Shown here in pieces: positions 35,855 through 43,468 of a stretch of 64,000 nucleotides of DNA. The notes below the pieces were generated by a model, which made no database searches, was not told the DNA's origin, and saw only the letters and a program-made list of their open reading frames with translations. This stretch comes from DATFQE01 sp963733845 (GTDB taxonomy: Bacteria; Actinomycetota; Thermoleophilia; Gaiellales; Gaiellaceae), in assembly GCA_963733845.1 (NCBI GenBank), contig CAVTEM010000002.1, forward strand, positions 1-64,000, written 5' to 3'. The position numbers and the translations under genes were made by a program. Each line of letters begins with the position of its first letter. Position 1 is the stretch's first letter.

Positions 35855-36805
35855 CTTCGCCTCGTCGATCGCCTCCGGCGGGACGACGGCGATGCGCGCG
35901 TTCGTCTTGGCCACGAGCGTTGCCGTACGTCGCCCGTCGCCGAGCAGGGCCATCTCGCCGAGGATCGCGCCGGGGCCGACCTCCGCCAGCGGCTCGCCGT
36001 CTCGCTCGACCGAGAGCACGCCGTCGAGGATCAGGAACAGCTCGCGGCCCTCGTCGCCCTGGCGGACGAGCGTGTCCCCTTCGGACAGCTTGCGCCGGTC
36101 GAGCTTGGCGCCGCTCTTCATCACCGAGGCGGACAGCTCGCGCTCGAGCTCCGACTCGGCCGGCGTCACGAGCGCCTCCCAGTCGCTCTCGCCCCACGGC
36201 GTCTTCGCCCCGTAGACCTCGCGGTACCAGGCGTCGAAGTCGATCGAGCCCGACTTCTCCACCAGCGTGCCGGCGTGGTCGTAGATCCAGTGGCGCGGGA
36301 AGGGGCTGGCGCCGACGACCGCGGCCTTGGCGGTGCCGTCGGTATAGATCACGAGCTGCAGGGTCGTCCACGCGGAGGCGCTCGCGATCTGGAAGAAGGG
36401 CTTGCCGCGCACGCGCCTGGGGGCGGGCAGGCCCATGCGCCCGCCGGCCGTCTGGGTGAAGCGCACCCACCCGTTGCCGACCTCCGGCTCGTTCTGGAGC
36501 ACCGGATACTTCACGGCCGGGAAGCTGAGCTCCTTGGGGCCCAGCTTGATCCGGGTCACGCCGATCAGCCCGCGGCCGAGGTGGCCGGAGCCCACGACCT
36601 TGCCGTCCTCGATCTCGACGTAGGCGCGAAGCTCGTTCGCCTCCCGGAACGCGTCCCGCTCGCGGAGCCCGTCGAGGTCCTCGAGACGGTCCGGCGGTGG
36701 CTCGTCGTAGTGGGCGACGCCCAGCTCGAACGGGAGCTTGGTCATCCCGGCGATGGCGTCCGAGGGAATCCACGTGATCGAGGTGACCGACGATTCGATT
36801 CGCAT
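35825..36805 (-). CDS. Protein with unknown N-terminal domain and C-terminal cyclic-nucleotide-binding domain
   Basis: 326 residues. Residues ~215-325 are a cNMP-binding domain: LSEGDTLVRQGDEGRELFLI, then LSVERDGEPLAEVGPGAILG, then EMALLGDGRRTATLVAKTNA. The phosphate-binding cassette is GEMALLGDGRRTA (canonical RTA). Residues 1-200 (LPFELGVAHYDEPPPDRLED, then KKLSF-like strand KELSFPAVKYPVLQNEPEVG, then HWIYDHAGTLVEKSGSIDFD) form a distinct beta-rich domain I cannot assign. There is no HTH, so it is not a Crp-type regulator. Its 5' flank holds a structured element. Confidence 0.7.
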   Translation of the reverse strand: MRIESSVTSITWIPSDAIAGMTKLPFELGVAHYDEPPPDRLEDLDGLRERDAFREANELRAYVEIEDGKVVGSGHLGRGLIGVTRIKLGPKELSFPAVKYPVLQNEPEVGNGWVRFTQTAGGRMGLPAPRRVRGKPFFQIASASAWTTLQLVIYTDGTAKAAVVGASPFPRHWIYDHAGTLVEKSGSIDFDAWYREVYGAKTPWGESDWEALVTPAESELERELSASVMKSGAKLDRRKLSEGDTLVRQGDEGRELFLILDGVLSVERDGEPLAEVGPGAILGEMALLGDGRRTATLVAKTNARIAVVPPEAIDEAKLAELSAGRG

Positions 36806-36855
36806 GGCTTCCGACCCTACTTCGGCATGGCTACGCCTTACAAGGCGTCCGACCT

Positions 36856-36994
36856 GTCCCGGACCAGAAGTTCGCCGAGCCGGTTGCGCTTTCGTCCACC
36901 GTCTCGACTGGCTTTGGGCTTCCGCCTACGACCACTCGGTACGGCTTCGACCTACTCGCGCTCCGTGCTCGGCGCAAGCGGCAACCTACGGGAC
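36856..36994. ncRNA. Candidate structured RNA or leader element
   Basis: In the 246-bp space between two minus-strand genes two nested long-range stems are exact. GTCCCG (36856-36861) pairs with CGGGAC (36989-36994), and CGCCGAGC (36873-36880) pairs with GCTCGGCG (36967-36974). The enclosed 86 nt contain a GGC-GGAA-GCC hairpin on the minus strand. Another hairpin (GGGT/ACCC) follows at ~36997-37017. There is no convincing reading frame. It could be the 5' leader of the cNMP-domain gene (minus) or a separate RNA on either strand. I could not match it to a riboswitch class I know. Confidence 0.4.
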
Positions 36995-37027
36995 CTGGGG
37001 GTCACCCGCAAGACCCTCCCGGAAGAA

Positions 37028-37048
37028 CTTCGCGCAAATTGCGCGAAG
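37028..37048 (-). terminator. Perfect hairpin after the small membrane protein gene
   Basis: CTTCGCGC and GCGCGAAG form an exact 8-bp stem around a 5-nt loop. It begins 4 bp beyond the stop codon at 37052 and is followed on the minus strand by TTCTT. It probably terminates the gene above and would separate it from the structured region. Confidence 0.6.
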
Positions 37049-37051
37049 ACG

Positions 37052-37291
37052 TTAAGGAGTGGTGACGTCGTCGCTCGTGGGCGTGTCGTCGCCGTTCGTG
37101 CGTCGCTTGCGCCAGAACCAGACGGCGCCGCCGACTGCCGCCAGACCGGTCGCGATCGCGCCCATGGTCGGACGCCTCGAATCGCCCGAACTGCCGCGCA
37201 CGGCGTCGCGTGCTTTCTTCTGCGCGGCCCGCTTGCCGACTTGCCAGACGGCCCAGCCGAGGACCGCGTTGCGTCTGTTGATCATGCTCAT
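37052..37291 (-). CDS. Small single-span membrane protein
   Basis: A 79-residue protein: basic N-terminus (NRRNAVLGWAVWQVGKRAAQ), then one membrane helix (MGAIATGLAAVGGAVWFWRK) near residues 43-62 and an acidic/Thr tail. No family is recognised. It resembles small actinobacterial membrane proteins found near envelope genes. Confidence 0.6.
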   Translation of the reverse strand: MSMINRRNAVLGWAVWQVGKRAAQKKARDAVRGSSGDSRRPTMGAIATGLAAVGGAVWFWRKRRTNGDDTPTSDDVTTP

Positions 37292-37443
37292 GGAGGGCGA
37301 GCCTACCCGGTCGGGACCCGCGTCTAACTCTCAGCGCTCGAATGCGCGATCCCCGCGCCAAGACTGCGCGAAAAGCGGCGGCCTGGCCGATAGATGCCGC
37401 GACTCCTCAGAACTTGCTGGCGGCCCCAGAGTTCAGAGTCGCA

Positions 37444-38796
37444 CTACTTCGAAATCGGAAGGCCAGGAGGAGGCGGCGGCGGGAGCTGAGGCAGCGGCGG
37501 GAGCGGGGGCAGCGGCGGAGGCGGCGGGAGCACCGGAAGCTTCGGCAGCTCCAGCGGCGGCGGAGGTGGCAGCGGTGGGAGTGGTGGAAGCTGCGGAAGC
37601 GGAGGCAGCTCGACCTTGGGCAGCTCGACCTTCGTCAGCTCGAGCGGCGCAGGCGGCGGGGCTGCCGGCGGCCGGGACACGGGTGAGCCGGCCGGACTCG
37701 ACGGGGCGGTGGCCGCAGCTTCTGTGGAAGGCGAGCGGGCAGGCTCGGGCGTGGAGGCGTCAGCCTCGGAAGGGTGCAGCGTGCGGCGGTGCGCTGCGGT
37801 GCGGCCGGCGGGCTCGAGCTTGGCCCGCTTCGAGCCCGCTTTGGTCCGTCGCGTCGGGAGCGTCTCCGCAGGCACCACGGCCGGCTGGGAGGCGCCGGCG
37901 GACTGCGGTCCCGAGCCGTCGGCCACGACGGCGGCCTGGCGGGGCTTCGGCTTGGCGACGACCGCCTGGACGGCCTCGTGGCCAGCTCCGGCTACGAGGG
38001 CCCCGGCGGCCACGACGGCCGCAACCTTGCCGGCGAGACCCGAGCCGGCGATCGCGCCACCCACGCTGGCCGCGCCGCCGCCGAAGAAGCTCTGCAGCGA
38101 CACGGGGAGTGGAACGGCGCCGAGGGTGGTCTTGACGGCGGAGCGGTGAGCCCGCTGACGGCGCTCGAGGGCGGCGCATTCCTTGCACTCGCGCAGATGG
38201 GCGCGGAGCGAGCCGAGCTCGGCCTGGGCGATCGTGCCCTCGAGCCGGCGCGCGAGCGTGACCTCGGCCTGGCCACACGTGAGGCTGCCCTCGAGCTGCT
38301 CGCGCAGCGCGCGGCGGGCGCGGAAGAGCAAGGTTTCGACGGCGCTGAGCGACGTCTCGAGGACGGTGGCAATCTCGGCGTAGGAGCGACCCTCGAGCTC
38401 GCGCATGACCAGCGCGGCGCGCTGGTTGAAGCTCAGCTGCCCCAGCGCTCGGCGGATCTCCTCGGCACTCGGCGCGTCCTCGTCGACTCCGGGCCGCGCG
38501 TGGCCGTCGGTCTCCTGGAGCGCGACCTCTTGAGGGCGGCGCGCCGAGGCGCGGAAGCGCTGGCGGCACTCGTTGTGCGCGATCTTGATCAGCCAGTTGT
38601 GCGGCTTCACCGGCCGCTCGCCCTTCTTGAACGCGCGGTAGGCGCTCAGGAAGGTGGACTGCGTCACGTCCTCGGCGTCGGCCTCGTTGCGCAGGACCGC
38701 GACCGTGTAGCGGTAGACGTCGTGGACGTGCCGCTTGTACAGGCGCTCGAAGGCGCGGTCCGCGCCTTTCGGGCGGTGTGAGAGGAGGGGGGTCAT
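37444..38796 (-). CDS. ECF-type sigma factor with C-terminal anti-sigma-like, membrane and proline-rich tail
   Basis: 450 residues (ATG 38796). Residues ~15-85 are sigma region 2 (FERLYKRHVHDVYRYTVAVL, then ADAEDVTQSTFLSAYRAF). Residues ~120-170 are region 4 (LGQLSFNQRAALVMRELEGR, then SYAEIATVLETSLSAVETLL). Then comes a zf-HC2-like segment (LRAHLRECKECAALERRQR), a hydrophobic stretch (LAGKVAAVVAAGALVAGAG) that could span the membrane, and ~170 residues of Ala/Pro-rich tail ending in many PPLP repeats. Fusing sigma and anti-sigma-like parts in one chain suggests self-inhibition at the membrane, released by an outside signal. That mechanism is inference. Confidence 0.75.
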   Translation of the reverse strand: MTPLLSHRPKGADRAFERLYKRHVHDVYRYTVAVLRNEADAEDVTQSTFLSAYRAFKKGERPVKPHNWLIKIAHNECRQRFRASARRPQEVALQETDGHARPGVDEDAPSAEEIRRALGQLSFNQRAALVMRELEGRSYAEIATVLETSLSAVETLLFRARRALREQLEGSLTCGQAEVTLARRLEGTIAQAELGSLRAHLRECKECAALERRQRAHRSAVKTTLGAVPLPVSLQSFFGGGAASVGGAIAGSGLAGKVAAVVAAGALVAGAGHEAVQAVVAKPKPRQAAVVADGSGPQSAGASQPAVVPAETLPTRRTKAGSKRAKLEPAGRTAAHRRTLHPSEADASTPEPARSPSTEAAATAPSSPAGSPVSRPPAAPPPAPLELTKVELPKVELPPLPQLPPLPPLPPPPPLELPKLPVLPPPPPLPPLPPLPQLPPPPPPGLPISK

Positions 38797-38979
38797 GATC
38801 CGTAGATACCCAGAAGCGCGATTTCTTGCGCTCTCGTCGACTCGAGGATCACGCAGGCACAACGAGGAACCGCGACCTGTGGATACTTCGGCGCAGAATC
38901 GATCCGGCGCGGGCGCAGACGTGCGCGTCCGCCGGCGGTAGGCTCGACGCCGGGTGGCGGGTGGAAGGAGCGCCTCTCT

Positions 38980-39000
38980 CCCCACCCCGATGGGGAGGGG
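38980..39000 (-). terminator. Imperfect hairpin after lpdA
   Basis: CCCC-A-CCCC and GGGG-A-GGGG pair around a 3-nt loop with one A/A mismatch, 27 bp beyond the lpdA stop. The rest of the 230 bp between lpdA and the sigma factor gene shows nothing else identifiable. Confidence 0.4.
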
Positions 39001-39026
39001 AACGGCGGCGCCTTGGCCGTTTCGGC

Positions 39027-40433
39027 CTAGGCCTGCGCGGCCGCGCGCTTGCGGTTCGGGAGGTGGATGGCGCGGCCGAGCGCGACCAGGCCTGCTTCCT
39101 TGATCGCCTCGGACAGCGTCGGGTGCGCGGCCATCCCGTCGGCCACCGTCTCGACCGTCGACTCGGCGTCGAGCGCGACGACCCCGGCTTCGATCAGGTC
39201 GGTCACGTGCGGCCCGACCATCACGAGCCCGAGCAGCTCGCCGTAGCGCGTCTCGTGGATCGACTTGACCCACCCGACCGTCTCGTTCTGCATCACGGCG
39301 CGCGCGTTCGCGACCCACGGGAACATCCCGGTCGCGACGTCGTCGCCGTACTGCTCGCGCGCCTCCGCCTCGGTCAGGCCCACGCCCGCGATCTCCGGAT
39401 CGGTGTAGATCGGGCGCGGTACGCCGCGGTTGTCCACGACGGCCTCGTGGCCCGCCGCGTTCTCGGCCGCGACTTCGCCCTCGCGGAAGGCGGTGTGCGC
39501 GAGCTGCCAGTAGCCGGCGCAGTCGCCGACCGCGTAGATGTGCCCGACGGTCGTACGCCGGTGCTCGTCGGCGGCGATGCCCTTGCGCGGGTCGAACTCG
39601 ACCCCGATCGACTCGAGCCCGATCCCCTCGACCAGCGGCCCACGACCCACGGAGACGAGCATCAGGTCGGCCTCGACGCTCTCGCCGTCGCCGAAGTGCA
39701 CGCGCAGCCCGCTACCGGTGTCCTCGACGCCGGTGCACTGCTTCTCCAGGTGGAGCGCGATCCCGCGCTTCTTGAACTGCTTCGCCAGCTCCTTCGACGC
39801 GTCGTCGTCCTCGGCCGGAATCAGCTTCGGCAGCATCTCGATGACCGTCACCTCGGAGCCGAAGCGGCGGAAGATCGAGGCGAACTCGCAGCCGATGATC
39901 CCGCCTCCGAGCACGACGAGCCGCGCGGGAACCTCCGTCTGCGCGAGCAGCCCGGTGGAGTCGACGCACCGCGCCGAGTCGAGCCCCGGGATCGGCGGCC
40001 GCAGCGGGAACGAGCCGGTCGCGACGATCGCGGACCGGAACGACACGTCCTCCCCACCCTCGACCGCGATCGTGTTCGCGTCCTTGAAACGCCCGGCCCC
40101 CTTGACCCACTCGACACCGTTCGCCTTGAAGAGCGAGGCCACGCCGCCGGTCATCTGCTTGACGACGCCGTCCTTCCACTGGTTCGCGGCGCCGAAGTCG
40201 AGCTGCGGCTCGCCGACCTGGACGCCCAGCTTTGCGAAGGTCTCCTCGGCCTCCTTGATCGCGAATGCCGTCTGGACCCACGCCTTCGTCGGGATACAGC
40301 CGACGCGCAGGCACGTCCCGCCGAGCTCGGGCTCCTTCTCGATGCACACGGCCTTCGCGCCGAGCTGGGCGGCGCGGATCGCGGCGGTGTACCCCCCGGG
40401 CCCGCCCCCGAGGACGGCGATGTCACAGTCCAT
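39027..40433 (-). CDS. lpdA: Dihydrolipoyl dehydrogenase (E3)
   Basis: A 468-residue FAD-dependent disulphide reductase. It has the FAD-binding GGGPGGYTAAIRAAQLG at the N-terminus, the redox-active disulphide GGTCLRVGCIPTK, the NAD-binding VVLGGGIIGCEFASIFRRFG, the FAD-contacting YAVGDC and the C-terminal active-site HPTLSEAIKEAG (His/Glu). It reoxidises the lipoyl groups of the 2-oxoacid dehydrogenase complex encoded just upstream. It is last in the operon, 21 bp after the GNAT gene. Confidence 0.95.
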   Translation of the reverse strand: MDCDIAVLGGGPGGYTAAIRAAQLGAKAVCIEKEPELGGTCLRVGCIPTKAWVQTAFAIKEAEETFAKLGVQVGEPQLDFGAANQWKDGVVKQMTGGVASLFKANGVEWVKGAGRFKDANTIAVEGGEDVSFRSAIVATGSFPLRPPIPGLDSARCVDSTGLLAQTEVPARLVVLGGGIIGCEFASIFRRFGSEVTVIEMLPKLIPAEDDDASKELAKQFKKRGIALHLEKQCTGVEDTGSGLRVHFGDGESVEADLMLVSVGRGPLVEGIGLESIGVEFDPRKGIAADEHRRTTVGHIYAVGDCAGYWQLAHTAFREGEVAAENAAGHEAVVDNRGVPRPIYTDPEIAGVGLTEAEAREQYGDDVATGMFPWVANARAVMQNETVGWVKSIHETRYGELLGLVMVGPHVTDLIEAGVVALDAESTVETVADGMAAHPTLSEAIKEAGLVALGRAIHLPNRKRAAAQA

Positions 40434-40454
40434 GGGGTCGATCCTAGCGAGGTA

Positions 40455-40916
40455 TCACTGCAGCTCGGCGAGCATGGTCCAGGAGCGCCCGTGCTCCTCG
40501 AGCTTGCGGAAGCCGAAGCTCTCGTACAGGCCGATCGCCGGGTTGTCGCGGTCGACCGAGAGGCTCAGCCGCCGGAAGCCGTCACGCCGGGCCGACGCGA
40601 TCAGCCCTTCGAGCAGCTCCTTGCCCAGCCCGCGGCCGCGGCGGCTCGGCACGATCGCAATCGCCAGCTCGGGAGTCTCCTCGTCGACGAACCCGTAGCC
40701 CGGCTCGGCCTCCTTGAACAACCGGTACCAGGCGGCACCGACCGGGAAGCCCTCGTCGAGCGCCAGCACGCCCGCGTCGCCCCTGCGCCCCCAGGCGATC
40801 ACGTAGCGGTACACCGGCTGCTCGTCCTGACCGGCCGGCACCTCCCGCCGGTAGAACGCGTGGTGGAGCATGTCGCGCAGGAAGCGGATGTCGCGCGGCT
40901 CCACTTGGCGGATCAT
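40455..40916 (-). CDS. GNAT-family acetyltransferase within the dehydrogenase operon
   Basis: A 153-residue single-domain GNAT: IRQVEPRDIRFLRDMLHHAF, the acetyl-CoA loop VPSRRGRGLGKELLEGLIA, then LSLSVDRDNPAIGLYESFGF and RKLEEHG. The start ATG 40916 overlaps the VOC stop (ATGA), so it is translated with the complex genes. Its position suggests a linked metabolic or regulatory role such as acylation of a protein or metabolite, but nothing in the sequence shows the substrate. Confidence 0.8.
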   Translation of the reverse strand: MIRQVEPRDIRFLRDMLHHAFYRREVPAGQDEQPVYRYVIAWGRRGDAGVLALDEGFPVGAAWYRLFKEAEPGYGFVDEETPELAIAIVPSRRGRGLGKELLEGLIASARRDGFRRLSLSVDRDNPAIGLYESFGFRKLEEHGRSWTMLAELQ

Positions 40917-41245
40917 GGGCGTAATTCTTGAACGAGCTGGATCCGATTTCCATCTGGATCGAAGACGTCGAGCAAGCGCACCTCGCCGTGCAGCTCGAGC
41001 ACCGTGCCGACCTCGACGTCAGCGTCGCGCAGGCGCTGGCTCTCCGCCTTTACGTCGTCCACGTCCACGGTCGCCACACCTCCGTCCTCGCTCGGCTCCC
41101 CCTCGGCGAGCGCGATCTGCATCTCGCCGCGATGAAGCTTCGCCCAGCGGTCGTCCTCGTCGACGTAGGTTTCGGTGAAGCCGAGCTTGCCGGTGTAGAA
41201 GGAGCGGCCGGCGTCCAGGTCGCGGACGAAGTACCAGACCCTCAC
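40913..41245 (-). CDS. VOC-family protein within the dehydrogenase operon
   Basis: A 110-residue VOC protein: YFVRDLDAGRSFYTGKLGFT, then WAKLHRGEMQIALAEGEPS, then GVATVDVDDVKAESQRLRDA and LLDVFDPDGNRIQLVQEL. GTG 41245 overlaps the E2 stop (GTGA) and its stop overlaps the GNAT start, so it is co-translated. VOC proteins include glyoxalases and epimerases; a detoxifying or substrate-salvage role next to a 2-oxoacid dehydrogenase is plausible but unproven. Confidence 0.8.
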   Translation of the reverse strand: MRVWYFVRDLDAGRSFYTGKLGFTETYVDEDDRWAKLHRGEMQIALAEGEPSEDGGVATVDVDDVKAESQRLRDADVEVGTVLELHGEVRLLDVFDPDGNRIQLVQELRP

Positions 41246-42495
41246 AGGGCCAGGCCAGGCTCTTCCAGGAAGTCCTTGACAGTGCGCAGGAACTCGGACG
41301 CCGTGGCGCCGTCGAGCGAGCGGTGGTCGCACGTCAACGTCATGTTCAGCAGCGGGCGAACCTCGAGCTCCCCGTCGCGAACGACGACCTTGTCCTCCAT
41401 GGCCCCGACGGCCAGGATCGCGGCCTGCGGCGGGTTGAGCACGGCGACGAACTGCTCGACGCCGTACATGCCGAGGTTGGAGATCGTGAACGATCCGCCC
41501 TCGAGATCCTCCTGGCGGAGCTTCCCCTCGCGCGTGCGCGTGACCAGCTCGCGGCTCTCGGCGGCGATCTGCTCGATCGACTTCACCTCGGCCGCGCGCA
41601 CGATCGGCACGATCAGACCGTTCGGGACCGCGACAGCCACGCCGATGTCCGCGCTGGGCAAGAGCTCGACCGCGTCGTCCGCGAAGCGCGCGTTGACGTC
41701 ACGGTGGCGCATCAGCGCGGCCGCACAGACCTTGATCAGGATGTCGTTGTAGCTCGGCCGGACGCCGTCCTTGGCGCGATCGATCAGGCGCTGCCGCAGC
41801 TCGACCGCCCGCGTCATGTCGGCGGACATCGAGATCTGGAACGCCGGCGCCTGCCAGGCCTCGGTCATGCGACGGGCGATCGTCTTGCGCAGCGAGGTCA
41901 GCGGGACCCGCTCGACATCGCCGGTCCGGTCGGCGACGGCCGTGACCGCGGGCGCGGTGGCCGCGCGCTCGACGTCCTCGGCCACGATCCGGCCTTCGGG
42001 ACCTGTCCCGCTCAGCGCGGCGAGGTCGATTCCACGTTCCCGCGCGATCCTCCGCGCCAGCGGCGAGGCCTTGACCCTGCCGTCGGCCCGAGCGGGCTGC
42101 GGCGCCTCGATCGCGCCCGACTGGTCGGCTCCGTTCGAGGAAGCCTGCCGTCCGCGCTCGCGCTCCTCGTCGCGTGCAGGCGCGCGCGAGCCCTCTTCCT
42201 GAGCCTCCTGAGCCGGCTCAGCGGCCTTGGCCTCGGGCTCCGGCTCCGAGACCTGCTCGCCCTCCTCGCCGATCACGGCGATCGTCTGGCCGACCGGGAC
42301 CTCGCCCTCGGCGACGGCGATCCTCAGCAGGACCCCGGTCGCGTCTGCCTCGACTTCCTGCGTGACCTTGTCGGTGTCGAGCTCATAGAGCGGCTCGCCC
42401 TTCTGCACCTGCTCGCCCTCGGACTTGAGCCAGCGGACGATCGTGCCCGCCTCCATGCCCTGTCCCAGGCGCGGGAGCTTGATCTCAGTCGCCAC
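41242..42495 (-). CDS. 2-oxoacid dehydrogenase E2 (dihydrolipoyl acyltransferase)
   Basis: 417 residues with one lipoyl domain (residues 1-77; lipoyl-lysine in LDTDKVTQEVEAD), a Glu/Ala-rich hinge, the E3-binding domain (KASPLARRIARERGIDLAAL, then GTGPEGRIVAEDV) and the catalytic domain with PAFQISMSADMT and the active-site DHRSLDGATASEFL. It forms the complex core, accepting the acyl group from E1 and passing it to CoA. The start overlaps the E1-beta stop by 11 nt. Pyruvate and branched-chain complexes cannot be told apart with certainty. Confidence 0.92.
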   Translation of the reverse strand: MATEIKLPRLGQGMEAGTIVRWLKSEGEQVQKGEPLYELDTDKVTQEVEADATGVLLRIAVAEGEVPVGQTIAVIGEEGEQVSEPEPEAKAAEPAQEAQEEGSRAPARDEERERGRQASSNGADQSGAIEAPQPARADGRVKASPLARRIARERGIDLAALSGTGPEGRIVAEDVERAATAPAVTAVADRTGDVERVPLTSLRKTIARRMTEAWQAPAFQISMSADMTRAVELRQRLIDRAKDGVRPSYNDILIKVCAAALMRHRDVNARFADDAVELLPSADIGVAVAVPNGLIVPIVRAAEVKSIEQIAAESRELVTRTREGKLRQEDLEGGSFTISNLGMYGVEQFVAVLNPPQAAILAVGAMEDKVVVRDGELEVRPLLNMTLTCDHRSLDGATASEFLRTVKDFLEEPGLAL

Positions 42496-43468
42496 GACCG
42501 ACCGTGCGGTTGATCGCAGCGAGAACGTCGGCCGCGTGCGGGACGACGAACTCCTCCATCACCGGCGCGAAGGGCAGCGGGGTGAACTTCGCGCCCACGC
42601 GCTCGATGGGAGCGTCGAGGTAGTCGAACGCCTGGTACTGGACGACCGCGGCGATCTCCGCGCCGAAGCCCATCTTCGTCACTGCCTCGTGCGCGACCAC
42701 GCAGCGGTTCGTCTTCTTGACCGAGGTGACGATCGCGTCCTCGTCGAGCGGCTGCAGCGTCCGCGGATCGATCACCTCGACCGAGATCCCGGCGGCTTCG
42801 GCCTCCGCGGCGGCGGCGAGTGCCTCGTGCACGAGCCGCCCGATCGCGACCACGGTCACGTCGGTGCCCTGGCGGTGCACGCGCGCCTTCCCGAGCTCGA
42901 TCGGCTCGAGCTCGTCGGACACCTCCTCCTTGAGCCCGTACAGCGTGCGGTGCTCGAAGAAGAGGACGGGGTTGTCGTCGTAGATCGCCGACCAGAGCAG
43001 CCCGCGCACGTCGCTCGGGGTCGAGGCGAAGACCACCTTCAGGCCCGGGATGTGCGCGAACCACGCCTCGAGCTGCTGTGCGTGTTGCGCGCCGGGCGAC
43101 CAGCCGGCGCCGCCCTGCGTGCGCACGGTGAGCGGGACTTTGACCTGGCCCCCGGACATGTACCGGTGCTTGGCCGCCTGGTTGACGATTTGCTCCGCAG
43201 AGAGCGTCAGGAAGTCCTCGTACATCACCTCCGCGACAGGACGCATGCCCTGCATCGCGGCGCCGACCGCGGCTCCGACCAGCGCCATCTCCGAGATCGG
43301 CGTGTTGCGGACGCGCTCCGGCCCGAACTCGTCGAGCATCCCCTGCGTGACGCCCATCGACCCGCCCATCTCGGCGATGTCCTCGCCCATGATGAACACG
43401 TTCTCGTCCGCGCGCATCGCGCGCGAGAGCGCATCCCGGACGGCCTCGCGGTAGGAGAGCTCAGGCAT
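42485..43468 (-). CDS. pdhB: 2-oxoacid dehydrogenase E1 beta subunit
   Basis: A 327-residue beta subunit with LSYREAVRDALSRAMRADEN, then FIMGEDIAEMGGSMGVTQGM, then NTPISEMALVGAAVGAAMQG, and in the C-terminal transketolase-like domain VEVIDPRTLQPLDEDAIVTS. It pairs with E1 alpha to make the thiamine-diphosphate site. Its start (ATG 43468) overlaps the E1-alpha stop by 8 nt. The symbol assumes a pyruvate complex; an acetoin or branched-chain 2-oxoacid complex is possible. Confidence 0.9.
   Translation of the reverse strand: MPELSYREAVRDALSRAMRADENVFIMGEDIAEMGGSMGVTQGMLDEFGPERVRNTPISEMALVGAAVGAAMQGMRPVAEVMYEDFLTLSAEQIVNQAAKHRYMSGGQVKVPLTVRTQGGAGWSPGAQHAQQLEAWFAHIPGLKVVFASTPSDVRGLLWSAIYDDNPVLFFEHRTLYGLKEEVSDELEPIELGKARVHRQGTDVTVVAIGRLVHEALAAAAEAEAAGISVEVIDPRTLQPLDEDAIVTSVKKTNRCVVAHEAVTKMGFGAEIAAVVQYQAFDYLDAPIERVGAKFTPLPFAPVMEEFVVPHAADVLAAINRTVGRGD

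Noticed and set aside
38826..40931. 701-residue plus-strand frame opposite lpdA and the GNAT gene
   Set aside because: It is antisense to two clearly recognised genes, has no recognisable motif and has Arg/Asp/Leu composition typical of antisense frames in GC-rich DNA.
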